Below are positions 35,610 through 45,538 of a stretch of DNA of 64,000 nucleotides, in pieces. The position numbers and the translations under genes are program-made. How positions within the stretch are numbered: position 1 is the stretch's first letter; every line of letters starts with the position of its first letter. The stretch lies in NCBI RefSeq assembly GCF_000227135.1, contig NC_018255.1, positions 1 through 64,000 of the forward strand. The letters are read 5' to 3'. This DNA comes from Leishmania donovani. Its lineage: Eukaryota > Euglenozoa > Kinetoplastea > Trypanosomatida > Trypanosomatidae. The notes under the pieces were generated by a model. The model worked only from the letters and a program-made list of their open reading frames with translations, did not search any database and was not told the DNA's origin.

Positions 35610-38600
35610 ATGTCAGCGAGCGACATTGGCTGTGCCTCGGCTCGGGTACTCAGCTACAACTTCAACATCCTTCCTCGAGGGAGCGGCGGATATCAACATG
35701 AGCGCATCGAAACCTTTCTTGCTAGCGTCGACGCGTACGACGTGGTGCTACTGCAGGAGGTTTACGCGACGAGTTACTTCCCGTACGTAATGCAGAAGCA
35801 GCTGTGCTATCAGAAGATGCTTCTGGACGGACTCAAGGCAAAGGGGTTTCACCACTACGTGATATCGCGACAGCCATCCTACCTGACAATGCTGCGGTAC
35901 AACGTCTGCTCCGACAACGGCCTCATAATCGCCTCGCGGTTTCCGGTGTGGCACCGCGGCTCCTATACATTTCGCAACCACGAGCGCGGCGAGGCAACTG
36001 TCAGTAAAGGGTGTTTGTTTGCCGAAGTCGAGGTGCCCGCTGCTCAGGGTAAAGGCAGCCAGCGTATTGTCTTCTTCAATGTGCATCTGCGCCCAGAGGA
36101 CAACCTGCCGTCCGAATCGTCGCAGATGCAGCAGGTTCACCGCTTTGTGGAGGCGGCCCTTGCCCAGGTGCGGGAGCAGCGCACGGACGGCGATGGACCG
36201 GCGGCGCTGCAGCAGAAGGGGGCCGAGGTGCCGTTCATCATCGCCGGTGACTTCAATATCCACGGCATAGACCCGTTGAACGGGCATCCTTCAAAGAGGT
36301 TCCAGGAGATGCTGAACCAGTTTCAGGACATTGGGTCTGTGCGAGATGTCATTTACGAGGAGACAGGACAGAACCCACCAACTCGCCCGCCCATTCTTTT
36401 CTTTCCAGAGTTGTCAAAGCTGGAGCGCTACGAATCGACGCCGCAGCGGCAGGACTACTTCCTGGCGACGACGTGCATCCAGGTGGAGAAGCCGCGCCTG
36501 GAGAAGTACGTGGTGAGCAGCCGCCGCCCGTACACGTACTTATCGGACCACTTTGGCATTACGTGCCGTGTGACGTTGGCTCTGAACCCGAGCGTCAGCT
36601 TCGAAGGGCGCTCGCTCCTGCGTCTCAACTTTTCCTCTCTCGTCGAGGCAGCCAACCACGAGCACTCAAATCCGTCGTCGGATGCGCGGCTTGAGGCGGT
36701 CCTCATCGCTGCGTTTGTGTGGTGGCTCTTCTCCTTCAGTTTCATGTCTCTGGTGCTGTGCGCTGCGTTCGCTTGGTTAGTTCGGTGGGCCCAGAACTAC
36801 AGCGCCTCACCGGTGCTGAGTGAGCCGCCTCTGCTGACGATGGAGGCGCTCAAAGAGAAGGGGGAAATGTGCTTTGCCAACAGCTCGCTCAACCCTCTCG
36901 CGGGAGTGCGGACGCTCGGGGAAATGTGGGAGCGCAGTGTAACCCGCTTCCGAACGTTTAAGTGCCTCGGCGCCACCAGTGAGGTCGGAGAGTCGGAGTG
37001 GATGACGTACGGCACGGTAGACGTCCGTGCGCGGGAGCTCGGTGCTGGCCTCTTGGAAATGGGTTTTCGCGCTGGCGATCTGATCGGCGTGGCGTGCGAG
37101 CCATGCCGCAACATCGTTATTCTCGAAGTGGCGTGCGCTTTGTACGGCTTCACTACGGTGCCGCTGGCGGGTAAGCGCAGCACGATGAGTGCTCTGCTGG
37201 ACCGCCACAAGATTCGTGTCGCCGTCGCGGACCGCAGCTCTGTGGCGATGCTTCTCACGTGCCGCTCCACCAAACTCGAGGCCGTCATGTACACCAGTGC
37301 CTTCGCCGATGAGGACGACCATGCGACGGCGAAGGATCTCAACATCCGGCTCATCCCTTTTGAGTTTGTTGAGCAAAAGGGGCGACTGTGCCCGGTCGCA
37401 CCAGCGAAGGAGCACGTGACGACGGACTCCGTGTTCACGTACACATTGGACAACACGAACAGTTTGGCGAGTGATGACGGGAGTGCGCTGCTGCCGGTGC
37501 GTCACTCTAGCGTCCTGTACGATCTGAGCTTGTTGCTGATGACGGGCGTGCTTCCCTCGTCGTTTAAGGGGGAGTCGATGGTGTGGTTCAGTCCCATGGC
37601 GCTGCTCTTTCATCGCGTGTGCGTGCTTGGGATGCTGAGTCAGGGCAACGCCATTGCTACCGTGGACGCCGCCCACCTGCAAGAAGCCTTCGTGAAGTTT
37701 CAACCTACTCTCTTGGTCACCGCCCCGACTCTCTTCAGCACGAGCCGCTTGCAGCTTAGCCGCGCGCAGCACCGGCACAGCGCTGTGTACAACTGGTTCT
37801 TCAACCGTACCTTTCAGCTGCGCTCGCGTCTCATCCACATTAAGCGGCAGGACAGTTCCCTTCTCCGCTTCATGTTTTTCCGCGCCTTCCAGGAGCAGCT
37901 AGGCGGGCGCGTGCGCAAGATAATTTTGAGCGTCTCGCAGGAGAGCACCGCGTTCAGTCTACTGGAGCACGTCAGTGTGTGCTATGTGCCGCTGGTGTGT
38001 GAGGTGAGCTACCTAAACTGCTTCGGCGTGTGTGCAATCGATGGCACGACAGCGCCCTCGTTGCAGGTCGACTTGGAGCCGATCAGTGACCTCTCGGATG
38101 GCGTCGGTATCGGGCAACTGGTCATCACGAAGAAGGGCGAGCCGCGCAGGCGTCTCGAGATTGCGGCGCAGTGGAAGCGCGATGGCACGGTTAAGTTTCT
38201 GGGGGAACCGCTGGGGATCCTCTGGCCAGTTGCCTATCAGTATGTGATTGCAGCGGAGCTGGAGCGCATTTTTTCCGTCTCACGGTACATCAACGCCATC
38301 TTTGTCTATTGTGACCCTCTGAAGCCGATCATCGCTGTTGTGTACCCGAACCGCGACACGATCGAATTTGAGTGGCGCCAGTCCCACTGCTGCGACGGCC
38401 CCGCACGGCAGCTCGGCTGGACGGACCTGGTTGCGTACGCCACGTCAATAATCACGGCCGACCTTGCTTGTATCGCTCGAGAGGAGCAGCTGCACCCGTC
38501 ACAGGTTCCCGAGTTTGTGCACCTCCATCCGCACGCGTTCAGCGACCACAGCACCTTTCTCACCCCTTTCGGCAAGATTCGTCGAGACGCCGTGCACAAG

Positions 38601-39995
38601 TACTTCAGCTCTGTGTTTGAAAGGCTCTACAGCGGTGTGGCCACCTCGCCGCTTGCCGCGCTCACCGCGGACTTGCAGGAGGATGTGAGTGACGTTGAGA
38701 GCAGTGGCACGAAGCTGGGCTCGATTTGCGATTTTGATCTGCGAGTGCCGGTCACCATCGACATTGGCGGCACATTTGCGAAGATCGCGTTTATCATGCC
38801 GCCTACGGGAGGCGCGTTTCCGACGTTCCCATCCATCATTCACGAGGCGTCGTCGCTGTCGGAGAAGTTGGGGCTGCGTACTTTTTATTTCTTTGCGGAT
38901 GAGGAAGCAGCCGAGAGCGAGTTGCGCACACGGTCCCACTCGCGCGTCGGCACGCTTCGTTTCTTGAAGATCCCCTCCCAGCAGGTCCCGCGGTTTGCTG
39001 ATTACCTTGCTGGCTCCCACGCCATCAACAACTTCAAGCCACAGTACACCACGAAGGTGCGCGCCACCGGCGGCGGCGCGTTCAAGTATGCTTCGGTGGC
39101 ACGAAACGTCCTGGGCATTGAGTTCGATGTGGTGAAGGAGATGGACGCTGTGGTGAAGGGTCTCAACCTGGTTCTCCGCGTCGCGCCGGAGTCCGTCTTC
39201 ACGGTGGATCCGAGCACCGGCGTCCACCACCCGCATCAGCTTGTGAGCAACGGGGATGGCTTCTCGCCGTTTCCGTATCTGCTGATCAACATAGGGTCTG
39301 GCATCTCTTTCATCAAGTGCACCGGCGCCGACGGCTCGCATGTGCGTGTGGGCGGCTCACCCATTGGTGGTGCTACGTTCTGGGGCCTCATTCGCACGAT
39401 GACGAATCTCACGTCGTGGGAGGAGGTGATGGAGATTATGCGGCTGGACGGTCCGGGCGACAACAAGAACGTCGACTTGCTTGTCGGTGACATCTACGGC
39501 TACAACGCAAAGGACTTGCCCGCCATGCTGTCTAGTGAGACGGTGGCGAGCACCTTCGGCAAGCTGGGGACGGAGCGGTTTTATGACATGAGGCGTAGCG
39601 TCTGCACCGCCCACTTTGCAGACGACGACGCAGCAGGCGAGATTCTGTCGCCGAAAGAGTTGAAGACGCCATCTGTGATCTCCGAGCTACCTGTCCGCAA
39701 CGGAACCAAGGCGGCATCAGCCATCGATATTGTGCGTTCGCTCTTGAACATGATTTCAAGTAACGTCACACAGTTGGCATACCTGCATGCCCGTCTGCAC
39801 GGGGTGCCGAACATCTTCTTCGCGGGCGGCTTTGTGCGGGACAATGCGATGATCTGGAGTCTGATAAGCACCACAATGAAGTACTGGTCTTCTGGAGGGT
39901 GCCATGCTCACTTTCTCGAGCATGACGGCTACCTCGGAGCACTCGGGTGCGCCATTCTCGATCCTCAGGGGGATGCGGCAAAGGAGGAGCAATAG
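35610..39995 (+). CDS. Fusion: EEP phosphodiesterase, acyl-CoA-synthetase-like module, type II pantothenate kinase
   Basis: This protein has 1461 residues. Module 1 (about 10-330) is an endonuclease/exonuclease/phosphatase domain of the neutral sphingomyelinase/inositol phosphatase kind. Likely catalytic residues are Asn14, Glu50 (LQEVY), His159 (FNVHL), Asp214 and Asn216 (GDFNIHG), and Asp313-His314 (LSDHFG). A 27-residue hydrophobic stretch (about 365-391) follows. Module 2 (about 410-1005) resembles long-chain acyl-CoA synthetases (MTYGTVDVRARELGAGLLEM, LGGRVRKIILS, LTPFGKIRR), but the Ser/Thr/Gly ATP loop is absent, so activity is doubtful. Module 3 (about 1045-1461) is a complete type II (fumble) pantothenate kinase: DIGGTFAK from Asp1051, GGGAFKY, catalytic-type Glu1177, INIGSGISF, FLEHDGYLGALGC. 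Pantothenate kinase makes the first committed step to CoA. The frame is unbroken with even codon bias. The modules may be split in other lineages. Confidence 0.85.
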   Translation: MSASDIGCASARVLSYNFNILPRGSGGYQHERIETFLASVDAYDVVLLQEVYATSYFPYVMQKQLCYQKMLLDGLKAKGFHHYVISRQPSYLTMLRYNVCSDNGLIIASRFPVWHRGSYTFRNHERGEATVSKGCLFAEVEVPAAQGKGSQRIVFFNVHLRPEDNLPSESSQMQQVHRFVEAALAQVREQRTDGDGPAALQQKGAEVPFIIAGDFNIHGIDPLNGHPSKRFQEMLNQFQDIGSVRDVIYEETGQNPPTRPPILFFPELSKLERYESTPQRQDYFLATTCIQVEKPRLEKYVVSSRRPYTYLSDHFGITCRVTLALNPSVSFEGRSLLRLNFSSLVEAANHEHSNPSSDARLEAVLIAAFVWWLFSFSFMSLVLCAAFAWLVRWAQNYSASPVLSEPPLLTMEALKEKGEMCFANSSLNPLAGVRTLGEMWERSVTRFRTFKCLGATSEVGESEWMTYGTVDVRARELGAGLLEMGFRAGDLIGVACEPCRNIVILEVACALYGFTTVPLAGKRSTMSALLDRHKIRVAVADRSSVAMLLTCRSTKLEAVMYTSAFADEDDHATAKDLNIRLIPFEFVEQKGRLCPVAPAKEHVTTDSVFTYTLDNTNSLASDDGSALLPVRHSSVLYDLSLLLMTGVLPSSFKGESMVWFSPMALLFHRVCVLGMLSQGNAIATVDAAHLQEAFVKFQPTLLVTAPTLFSTSRLQLSRAQHRHSAVYNWFFNRTFQLRSRLIHIKRQDSSLLRFMFFRAFQEQLGGRVRKIILSVSQESTAFSLLEHVSVCYVPLVCEVSYLNCFGVCAIDGTTAPSLQVDLEPISDLSDGVGIGQLVITKKGEPRRRLEIAAQWKRDGTVKFLGEPLGILWPVAYQYVIAAELERIFSVSRYINAIFVYCDPLKPIIAVVYPNRDTIEFEWRQSHCCDGPARQLGWTDLVAYATSIITADLACIAREEQLHPSQVPEFVHLHPHAFSDHSTFLTPFGKIRRDAVHKYFSSVFERLYSGVATSPLAALTADLQEDVSDVESSGTKLGSICDFDLRVPVTIDIGGTFAKIAFIMPPTGGAFPTFPSIIHEASSLSEKLGLRTFYFFADEEAAESELRTRSHSRVGTLRFLKIPSQQVPRFADYLAGSHAINNFKPQYTTKVRATGGGAFKYASVARNVLGIEFDVVKEMDAVVKGLNLVLRVAPESVFTVDPSTGVHHPHQLVSNGDGFSPFPYLLINIGSGISFIKCTGADGSHVRVGGSPIGGATFWGLIRTMTNLTSWEEVMEIMRLDGPGDNKNVDLLVGDIYGYNAKDLPAMLSSETVASTFGKLGTERFYDMRRSVCTAHFADDDAAGEILSPKELKTPSVISELPVRNGTKAASAIDIVRSLLNMISSNVTQLAYLHARLHGVPNIFFAGGFVRDNAMIWSLISTTMKYWSSGGCHAHFLEHDGYLGALGCAILDPQGDAAKEEQ

Positions 39996-42020
39996 AGCAG
40001 TGACTGCTGTGTGGGAGCCGAGGGAGCTCCGTTGAGTGGTGGGAGTTAGTGGTGTGGATGGCGCACGCTGATGGGTCACGCTTCGCCGAAGCGGTCCCTG
40101 CACGCGTTCGTTTTTTTTTTTTTTGCCACCCCTCCCCTGTCAGTGGTATTCTCGACCGCTTTACACGGGCAGCTTCTGATTTGCACTGCATTACTGTATG
40201 CGCGACAACCAGGGCAAGAAGAGCACTGGCACCGCAGCACAGGTTGGTTTGCTGCCCATTCTCTTCCTTTTCCCCTAATGATCGGGATGGTGTTTTCCTC
40301 TTTGTTTTGTGCGCACGCCCGAGACGCCTGAGCGTGTCCCACCGCGAGGCATATGAGGGACACGTAAAAGAATAGCTAACCGCTGCGGACACGACGCCCA
40401 CGCGCGCCGCTGTTACGTGCAACGTTCCCACGCCTTGTTTGACTGCGCGCATGGGTGCTCCGTGTCTTTTGTTGACCTCCTGCGTGTGGTGGCGCACACA
40501 TAAAACGGAAGCAGTTGATGCGCCGAGAAGAGATTTGTGTATGTGTGTACCTACCGTGAGGTACTTCTGCCAATCTCTGGACTTTCTAACATGTTTTATG
40601 GGGTCGTTGGCCAGCTGTCTGATGGCCTTCTCTTCCCTGCTTTTCGCTTTGTTTGCGTTCTTATAATCATCTTACGATTTTTGACGTATCTGTTTGTTCC
40701 CCTTTTTTGTTTTCTTCTCGGGTCGTATTGGTGGACGTGTTTCCGTTCAGCACGGCTGACTTGCGAATGCGGCAACTGAGTGCGGCGCCGCGCTTGTAGG
40801 CATCCGCACACAGCTGACGGCGCGACGTAACGGATGCCGCCTGACTCATCTTCCTCTCTTCTGTTCGTGGGTACACATGACACGATCAACGTGTACGCAT
40901 GAAGTCGAGCCACCTCAGGAGGGTCGTGCGACTGTGGCGACTTGGCAGTTGATCTGATCCCCTGAGCGTGATCAAGGCCGGCGATTAAAGGGAAAAAAAA
41001 GTATGTGATATAACAGCAACCAAACAACGCCTAGACGAGGTGCCAGGAATGCTGGCGGAGCAGCGAAGACGACTGCTGCCTCAGACGCTGTCTTGAACTA
41101 TTGACGATGTGCACGTGCTCGCTTTGCCCACCTCTTGCTTTCATTTTCAAAAGACGATGATAGTCATGTGTCGTCTTGTTCAATCGAAGGGAGGACTGAT
41201 TGATGTGACTCCCATTATACGGGAGTCCTTGGATGCCCTCCTGCCTCCCTTTTCTTTTGCTTCTGTGACCTGCGTCTTACGTATGTTACACGGCCATGTA
41301 CCTGCCTCCGCCTTTCTCTGTCTTCTCTGGTTTTGCCACGTCGCTGTGCGTCTTTCTGTTTTCCTGATGTTGCTACTGCCGGGTGATATAGTGAAGGCAT
41401 ATTTCCTGTGTACTCTCACCGTATACGAAGTCGCACCTGCACTTGTCAACGGTGCACTTAGTCGCCCCCTCGTTCCTAATTTCGACCATCTGCGACCCGT
41501 GCGTGGCTCTGGTGTTCTCCGGCCTTGCGAAGGTGCCTTTGAGCGTTTTGCGTCCATCTAGTGCTGCTTAAACACCGTCCCCATTGCGCACACGGGAGTA
41601 ACAAAGCCGCCTGTGCTTCCTCCTTTACCTCGTCACTTGGGAAAAGCCAGCGACCAACGACTCTCTCCCGCTTCTTTTCTTCGCCCGCCGTTGCCCTTGC
41701 CTTCGTTCTAGTATCCATCCCAGCTCTTCTACGGTCTATCCGGGTCTCGTTTGGCGTCGCGCTCTTCTCTCTCCCGCAGTCTTGAGCGACGCGTGACACA
41801 GCGTATCAGTGAGGAGTTGCAGCGCCGAGAGTTGTGGATGAACACGTGCACAAAGACAGCCGCACACTTATTCCCCGTTATACGGTCAAGGCGCGCACAA
41901 GGGTGGTGGCTGCTGTGGTCTCTGTTCTTTCGCACAGGTTTCTCCAGAGTAATCGAGGACCTTCGGCGCACCGTGCCTTTTTCTCCATTTCTCAATCCAC
42001 TCCGCTTATCCGTGTAAACG
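39996..42020. other. Two-kilobase spacer
   Basis: No gene is convincingly supported. A run of 14 T is at 40111-40124; long pyrimidine-rich stretches at about 41665-41780 precede the next gene. A 134-codon ATG frame at 41157-41561 has intermediate codon bias and is listed as rejected. Confidence 0.4.
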
Positions 42021-43607
42021 ATGGCCTCAGAAAGTCATGACGATATCGTTGCTGAGCAATCGTCGTCTGTGTGGTCTGTCCTTCGAGAAGAGGCACGTGA
42101 GCTTCGCTGGTACGTGCTGATGGTCGCGTGCCTCCTCACTTTTGGGAGCTACTACATCTACGACTTCCCTGGCTCCATTGGCAGCGGCAGAGGCAACACA
42201 ATCGAGAACCACTTCAAAGCACATCAGAAAATCTACACGGAAAGCATGAACCAGTACCTTTACAGTGTGTACGCATGGCCGAATACGATCCTCTCCGCTC
42301 TGGGCGGCCTCCTCATCGACAAGTATCTCGGGCTGCGCGGGGCAATGGTCCTCTTTTCCGTGCTCATTCTCACTGGGGCCGTTCTCTTTTGCATCGGCGT
42401 ACACGCGACGACGTATTGGATTATGTTTGTCGGCCGTATCGTGTTTGGCCTGGGCGGGGAGTCGCTCAGCGTCTCTCAGTCCGCTTTTGTGGCGCGATGG
42501 TTCAAGGGTCATCGCGGCATGGCGCTTGCTTTCGGGATCACCATCAGCTTCTCTCGCGTCGGCTCATCATTCAACTTTCTGTTCGCGCCAGCGATCGCGA
42601 ACAAGTGGAGTATCGACGCGGCTGCCGTTTCCGGTATTGCTGCCTGCCTCATCTCCATGCTTGCGTGCGTTGTGCTCGTGATGGCCGACCGCCATGCCGA
42701 ACGTCGCGGCTACCTATCCGTTACCGAAGAAGACGAGAGCGACTCGACGGAGGAGGACGAGGCGATGTGTTCAGGCGTCTTGCAGATGCCGTTGGCGTAC
42801 TGGCTGCTCTGCGCTGTTTGTGTGTTTTGCTACACCGCCGTATTTCCTTTCGTGGGTGTGGGCAAGAACTTCTTCCAGGTTAAGTACGGCTACACCGGCG
42901 ACGCAGCAGCCCGCTGCCTTTCCTTCTATCAGATCACCTCAGCGGTGGCGAGCCCGGTCATCGGCTTGGCGGTGGACTCGGTGGGCCGCAACACATGGTG
43001 GCTCATCCTCGCTTGCTCGTGCTTTGCTGCCATCCACGTGCTGTTCATGACGACGATGATCCCTGGCGCTGTTCTCATGGTGCTAATGGGGTGCTTCTAC
43101 ACCTTTCTGGTGTCGGGGCTCTGGCCCTCGGTGCCATGGGCCGTGCCAAGCACAGTTGTGGGGGTGGCGTACGGCGCGATGACCTCGATCCAGAACATCG
43201 GCTTGGCATTGTTTCCGATGCTTGTGGGGGCAATCCTGGACCACTTCCGGCAAAACGGCAACAACACGGCAGAGCTGACGCAGGATCTGCCACCGTTGGA
43301 GGCCTTCATGTGGACCGAGGCGCTCTTTTTGGTTTCGGCTTTGATTGCCTTTCTGGCGAGCGTGGCTTTGCTTGTGGAGGACCGGCGCACGGGAGGAGTG
43401 CTTAGTGCCGCGAGCGCCAAGCGGCCGCAGATCATAGAGGACCTCAGTCGGCTACAGAATGACTTTGAGGGTGTCGTGCCAGACTTGGAAGGCGTGGAAT
43501 ACGAGAGGGAGGAGCCGCAACGCCAGGTGACAGAGCCACTTACAGGCAACGCGCGCGCCGACGCTGTGGCCACCGAAGTGGCTACGCGGGCGCACTCCGG
43601 GAAGTGA
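42021..43607 (+). CDS. Major facilitator superfamily transporter, MFSD1-like
   Basis: This 528-residue protein has about twelve membrane helices in two sets of six, split by an acidic cytosolic loop near 240 (TEEDESDSTEEDEA). Features shared with animal MFSD1, a lysosomal dipeptide transporter, include a Tyr/Asp/Pro motif after helix 1 (YIYDFPGS), YAWPNTILSALGGLLIDKYL in the helix 2 region, FVGRIVFGLGGESLSVSQ and ARWFKGHRG. Cytosolic N-terminal and C-terminal tails lack a clear lysosomal signal. The acidic loop and C-tail (about 465-528) are rich in Glu. The substrate in this parasite is unknown; export of small peptides from the lysosome is an inference from the family. The start is the first ATG. 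Confidence 0.85.
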   Translation: MASESHDDIVAEQSSSVWSVLREEARELRWYVLMVACLLTFGSYYIYDFPGSIGSGRGNTIENHFKAHQKIYTESMNQYLYSVYAWPNTILSALGGLLIDKYLGLRGAMVLFSVLILTGAVLFCIGVHATTYWIMFVGRIVFGLGGESLSVSQSAFVARWFKGHRGMALAFGITISFSRVGSSFNFLFAPAIANKWSIDAAAVSGIAACLISMLACVVLVMADRHAERRGYLSVTEEDESDSTEEDEAMCSGVLQMPLAYWLLCAVCVFCYTAVFPFVGVGKNFFQVKYGYTGDAAARCLSFYQITSAVASPVIGLAVDSVGRNTWWLILACSCFAAIHVLFMTTMIPGAVLMVLMGCFYTFLVSGLWPSVPWAVPSTVVGVAYGAMTSIQNIGLALFPMLVGAILDHFRQNGNNTAELTQDLPPLEAFMWTEALFLVSALIAFLASVALLVEDRRTGGVLSAASAKRPQIIEDLSRLQNDFEGVVPDLEGVEYEREEPQRQVTEPLTGNARADAVATEVATRAHSGK

Positions 43608-44629
43608 GTTGTGCTTACGGTGACGAGCGTTGCGCTCTCTTCTAGCATGCGCTGTCGAGGACAGGATATGAAGTGTGCATTTTGCAGGTGAGTTTCGCCG
43701 CATCCTACCTTGTTGTCGACACTAGTGGTCATCGACGGCAGTGCCGCTACCGCCGCCCTCGTGACCCCGAGGGGGATCAGCAGAACTGCGACTGCTGGTA
43801 ATCCACACATTCTCTGGAATCGGCTCCCGTCAAGGGTACTCGCGACCCTCTGTGCTGGGCAATCGGTTAGGGCCGCCGATGGATTGAACTTCTATGCCCG
43901 CCAAGTTGCTATTTTTTTTTTGCGTGTTTGTTGTCGTTCGCCTGTGCTTGCTTCTCTTCGTGTATGCGTTCTTGGCTGCTCCGCTGCTCGTGTCATGCCG
44001 AGCTGGGCACCGCTGCTTTTTCCCCTCGCTCACTCACTCCTTTCTGCACTTGTTTGTTTTGTACCCTCTGTTCTGCTTTTCTCTCGGTGCGCGTCACCCC
44101 TCGACGTTAGCGCCATTGCCAACTCGAAGTTTTACCCAAGAAGCACCTCCGTCCAAACTGCACGCTTGGACTTTGGCAACTCTCCTAGCTCGCGTAGAGG
44201 GTACGTGCTCCGTCGCTCATCGCACTGGCGTTCCTTCAGATCGTCACCACCCTCGCTACCGCCAGCGTGTCTCCATGGGTGCGCCGCCTTCCTCGTTTTG
44301 TGTTTGTTGCTCTGCCTTAAGGCGAGCGTAGCGATGCCTCTCACAGTTCGCATCCTGGACCACAAACGAAGTTCGTGTCACCGACGCGGTAGCCTCTACA
44401 CGCAAGCGTGATGCAGGTCAAACACAGCGTGTGGCCACGTGCGTCAGAGTTTCATTGAGGTGGTTCATGTCTTGTTCCCGGCGATGCCGTCTTCCCTGCT
44501 ACCCAGATGGCTGCCATGCCACGTGCTCGCCACTGCTGTTTTCACATGTTCTCTCTCCCCTTTTCGTATCAAACATTCTCTTCCCCTCATGCCTTACCAT
44601 CAGCTGTCAGTCGTTGGCCGAGGGACACG
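43608..44629. other. Intergenic spacer
   Basis: No gene is supported. Pyrimidine stretches at about 43905-43925, 44015-44090 and 44535-44590 are candidates for splice signals of the RRM gene. Confidence 0.4.
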
Positions 44630-45538
44630 ATGCCTAGCAGGGCTGTGGTGCGCAAAAAGCACCGACGCGATGCGAAGCGCAGAAAAGCGCAGGATGCAGG
44701 CGGCAGTCCATCCCAGTGCTTCGCATCCGCCATCCTAGGGGCCGACGAGTCCGCTGTTCATCCTTCCTCATCACGGGTGCGCTTGCTTCTCCCCATGGCG
44801 CTAACGGAACCGCAAGTTTCACGCAAGCGCGCACCGGAGGTGCCGACTACGGACCCGCCTTCATCGCCGAGCTCTACATCTGCCGCTCCTGCGAGCTTAG
44901 CGCATCCGCTGAAGCGACGGCGGGCGGAGGTGTCTCCGCTGGAGCCGATGCCGGGGGGTCTCACGCGCAAGGAGCGCCGGCGCTGGGAGACGAGCCGGCG
45001 GCTGGAGCTTCAGATGTCGCGACTGAACTCAAATGCTACGGCTGCGAAGGAGATGGTCGAAGAGGCGGCTGCTCAGCGCCGCGGCACGGCAAGTGATGCT
45101 GTCGATGGTGACGCGGTCGCCGTGCCAGAGCCGAAACTGCGGCACGACCCCAAGTTTAAGCACGGCACGTTTTGGCGAGATCGGAAGGAGAAAAGGGCGC
45201 GCACGCTCTTCCTAGGCGGCATTCCCTCCTCGTTCTCAGTGAAGCAGGTGAAGGATTTCATTAGCACCGTGGTCGACCTTGATCCTGATGCCACTGAATA
45301 TGCGGATCAGGTTGGCCAGAACACAGAGGTGGTGGAGGAGGTGGATATGCTACCCGTAAAACACCATAGCAGGGTCAAGCACATGTACGTGACCATGGCA
45401 TCCGTCCCACTTGCCGGCTGCGCCGCAGCGATGCTGAACGGATACAAGGTGGAGGGAAGGGAGCTACGGTGTAACTTTGCAGCGGATAAGGCGCAGAGGG
45501 AAGAGGCGATCCGGCGACGAAATGCCGCGCAGCGGTGA
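44630..45538 (+). CDS. RRM-domain protein, probably nuclear/nucleolar
   Basis: This protein has 302 residues from the ATG at 44630. An upstream in-frame ATG at 44507 would add 41 residues of pyrimidine-tract character, so the shorter form is preferred. The N-terminus is very basic (KKHRRDAKRRK) and Ser/Pro-rich. A charged region carries LTRKERRRWETSRR near 120. The RNA recognition motif covers about 190-285, with RNP2 as TLFLGGIP and an RNP1-like strand (HMYVTMAS); aromatic residues of RNP1 are partly replaced. An acidic insert lies between them. A Lys/Glu/Arg-rich helix ends the protein. The overall look is of a ribosome-biogenesis or nuclear RNA-binding protein. The RNA target is unknown. 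Confidence 0.8.
   Translation: MPSRAVVRKKHRRDAKRRKAQDAGGSPSQCFASAILGADESAVHPSSSRVRLLLPMALTEPQVSRKRAPEVPTTDPPSSPSSTSAAPASLAHPLKRRRAEVSPLEPMPGGLTRKERRRWETSRRLELQMSRLNSNATAAKEMVEEAAAQRRGTASDAVDGDAVAVPEPKLRHDPKFKHGTFWRDRKEKRARTLFLGGIPSSFSVKQVKDFISTVVDLDPDATEYADQVGQNTEVVEEVDMLPVKHHSRVKHMYVTMASVPLAGCAAAMLNGYKVEGRELRCNFAADKAQREEAIRRRNAAQR

Noticed and set aside
36807..37838. 343-codon minus-strand frame inside the fusion gene
   Set aside because: It is a shadow of the real + strand frame; its His/Arg/Gln-rich product is typical of antisense.
41157..41561. 134-codon ATG frame in the 2-kb spacer
   Set aside because: Third-position GC is only moderate, there is a Leu/Cys/Phe bias from pyrimidine tracts, and there is no family. 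It remains a faint possibility.
43710..44411. 233-codon + frame
   Set aside because: It lies in pyrimidine-rich spacer; composition is that of UTR and nothing is recognisable.
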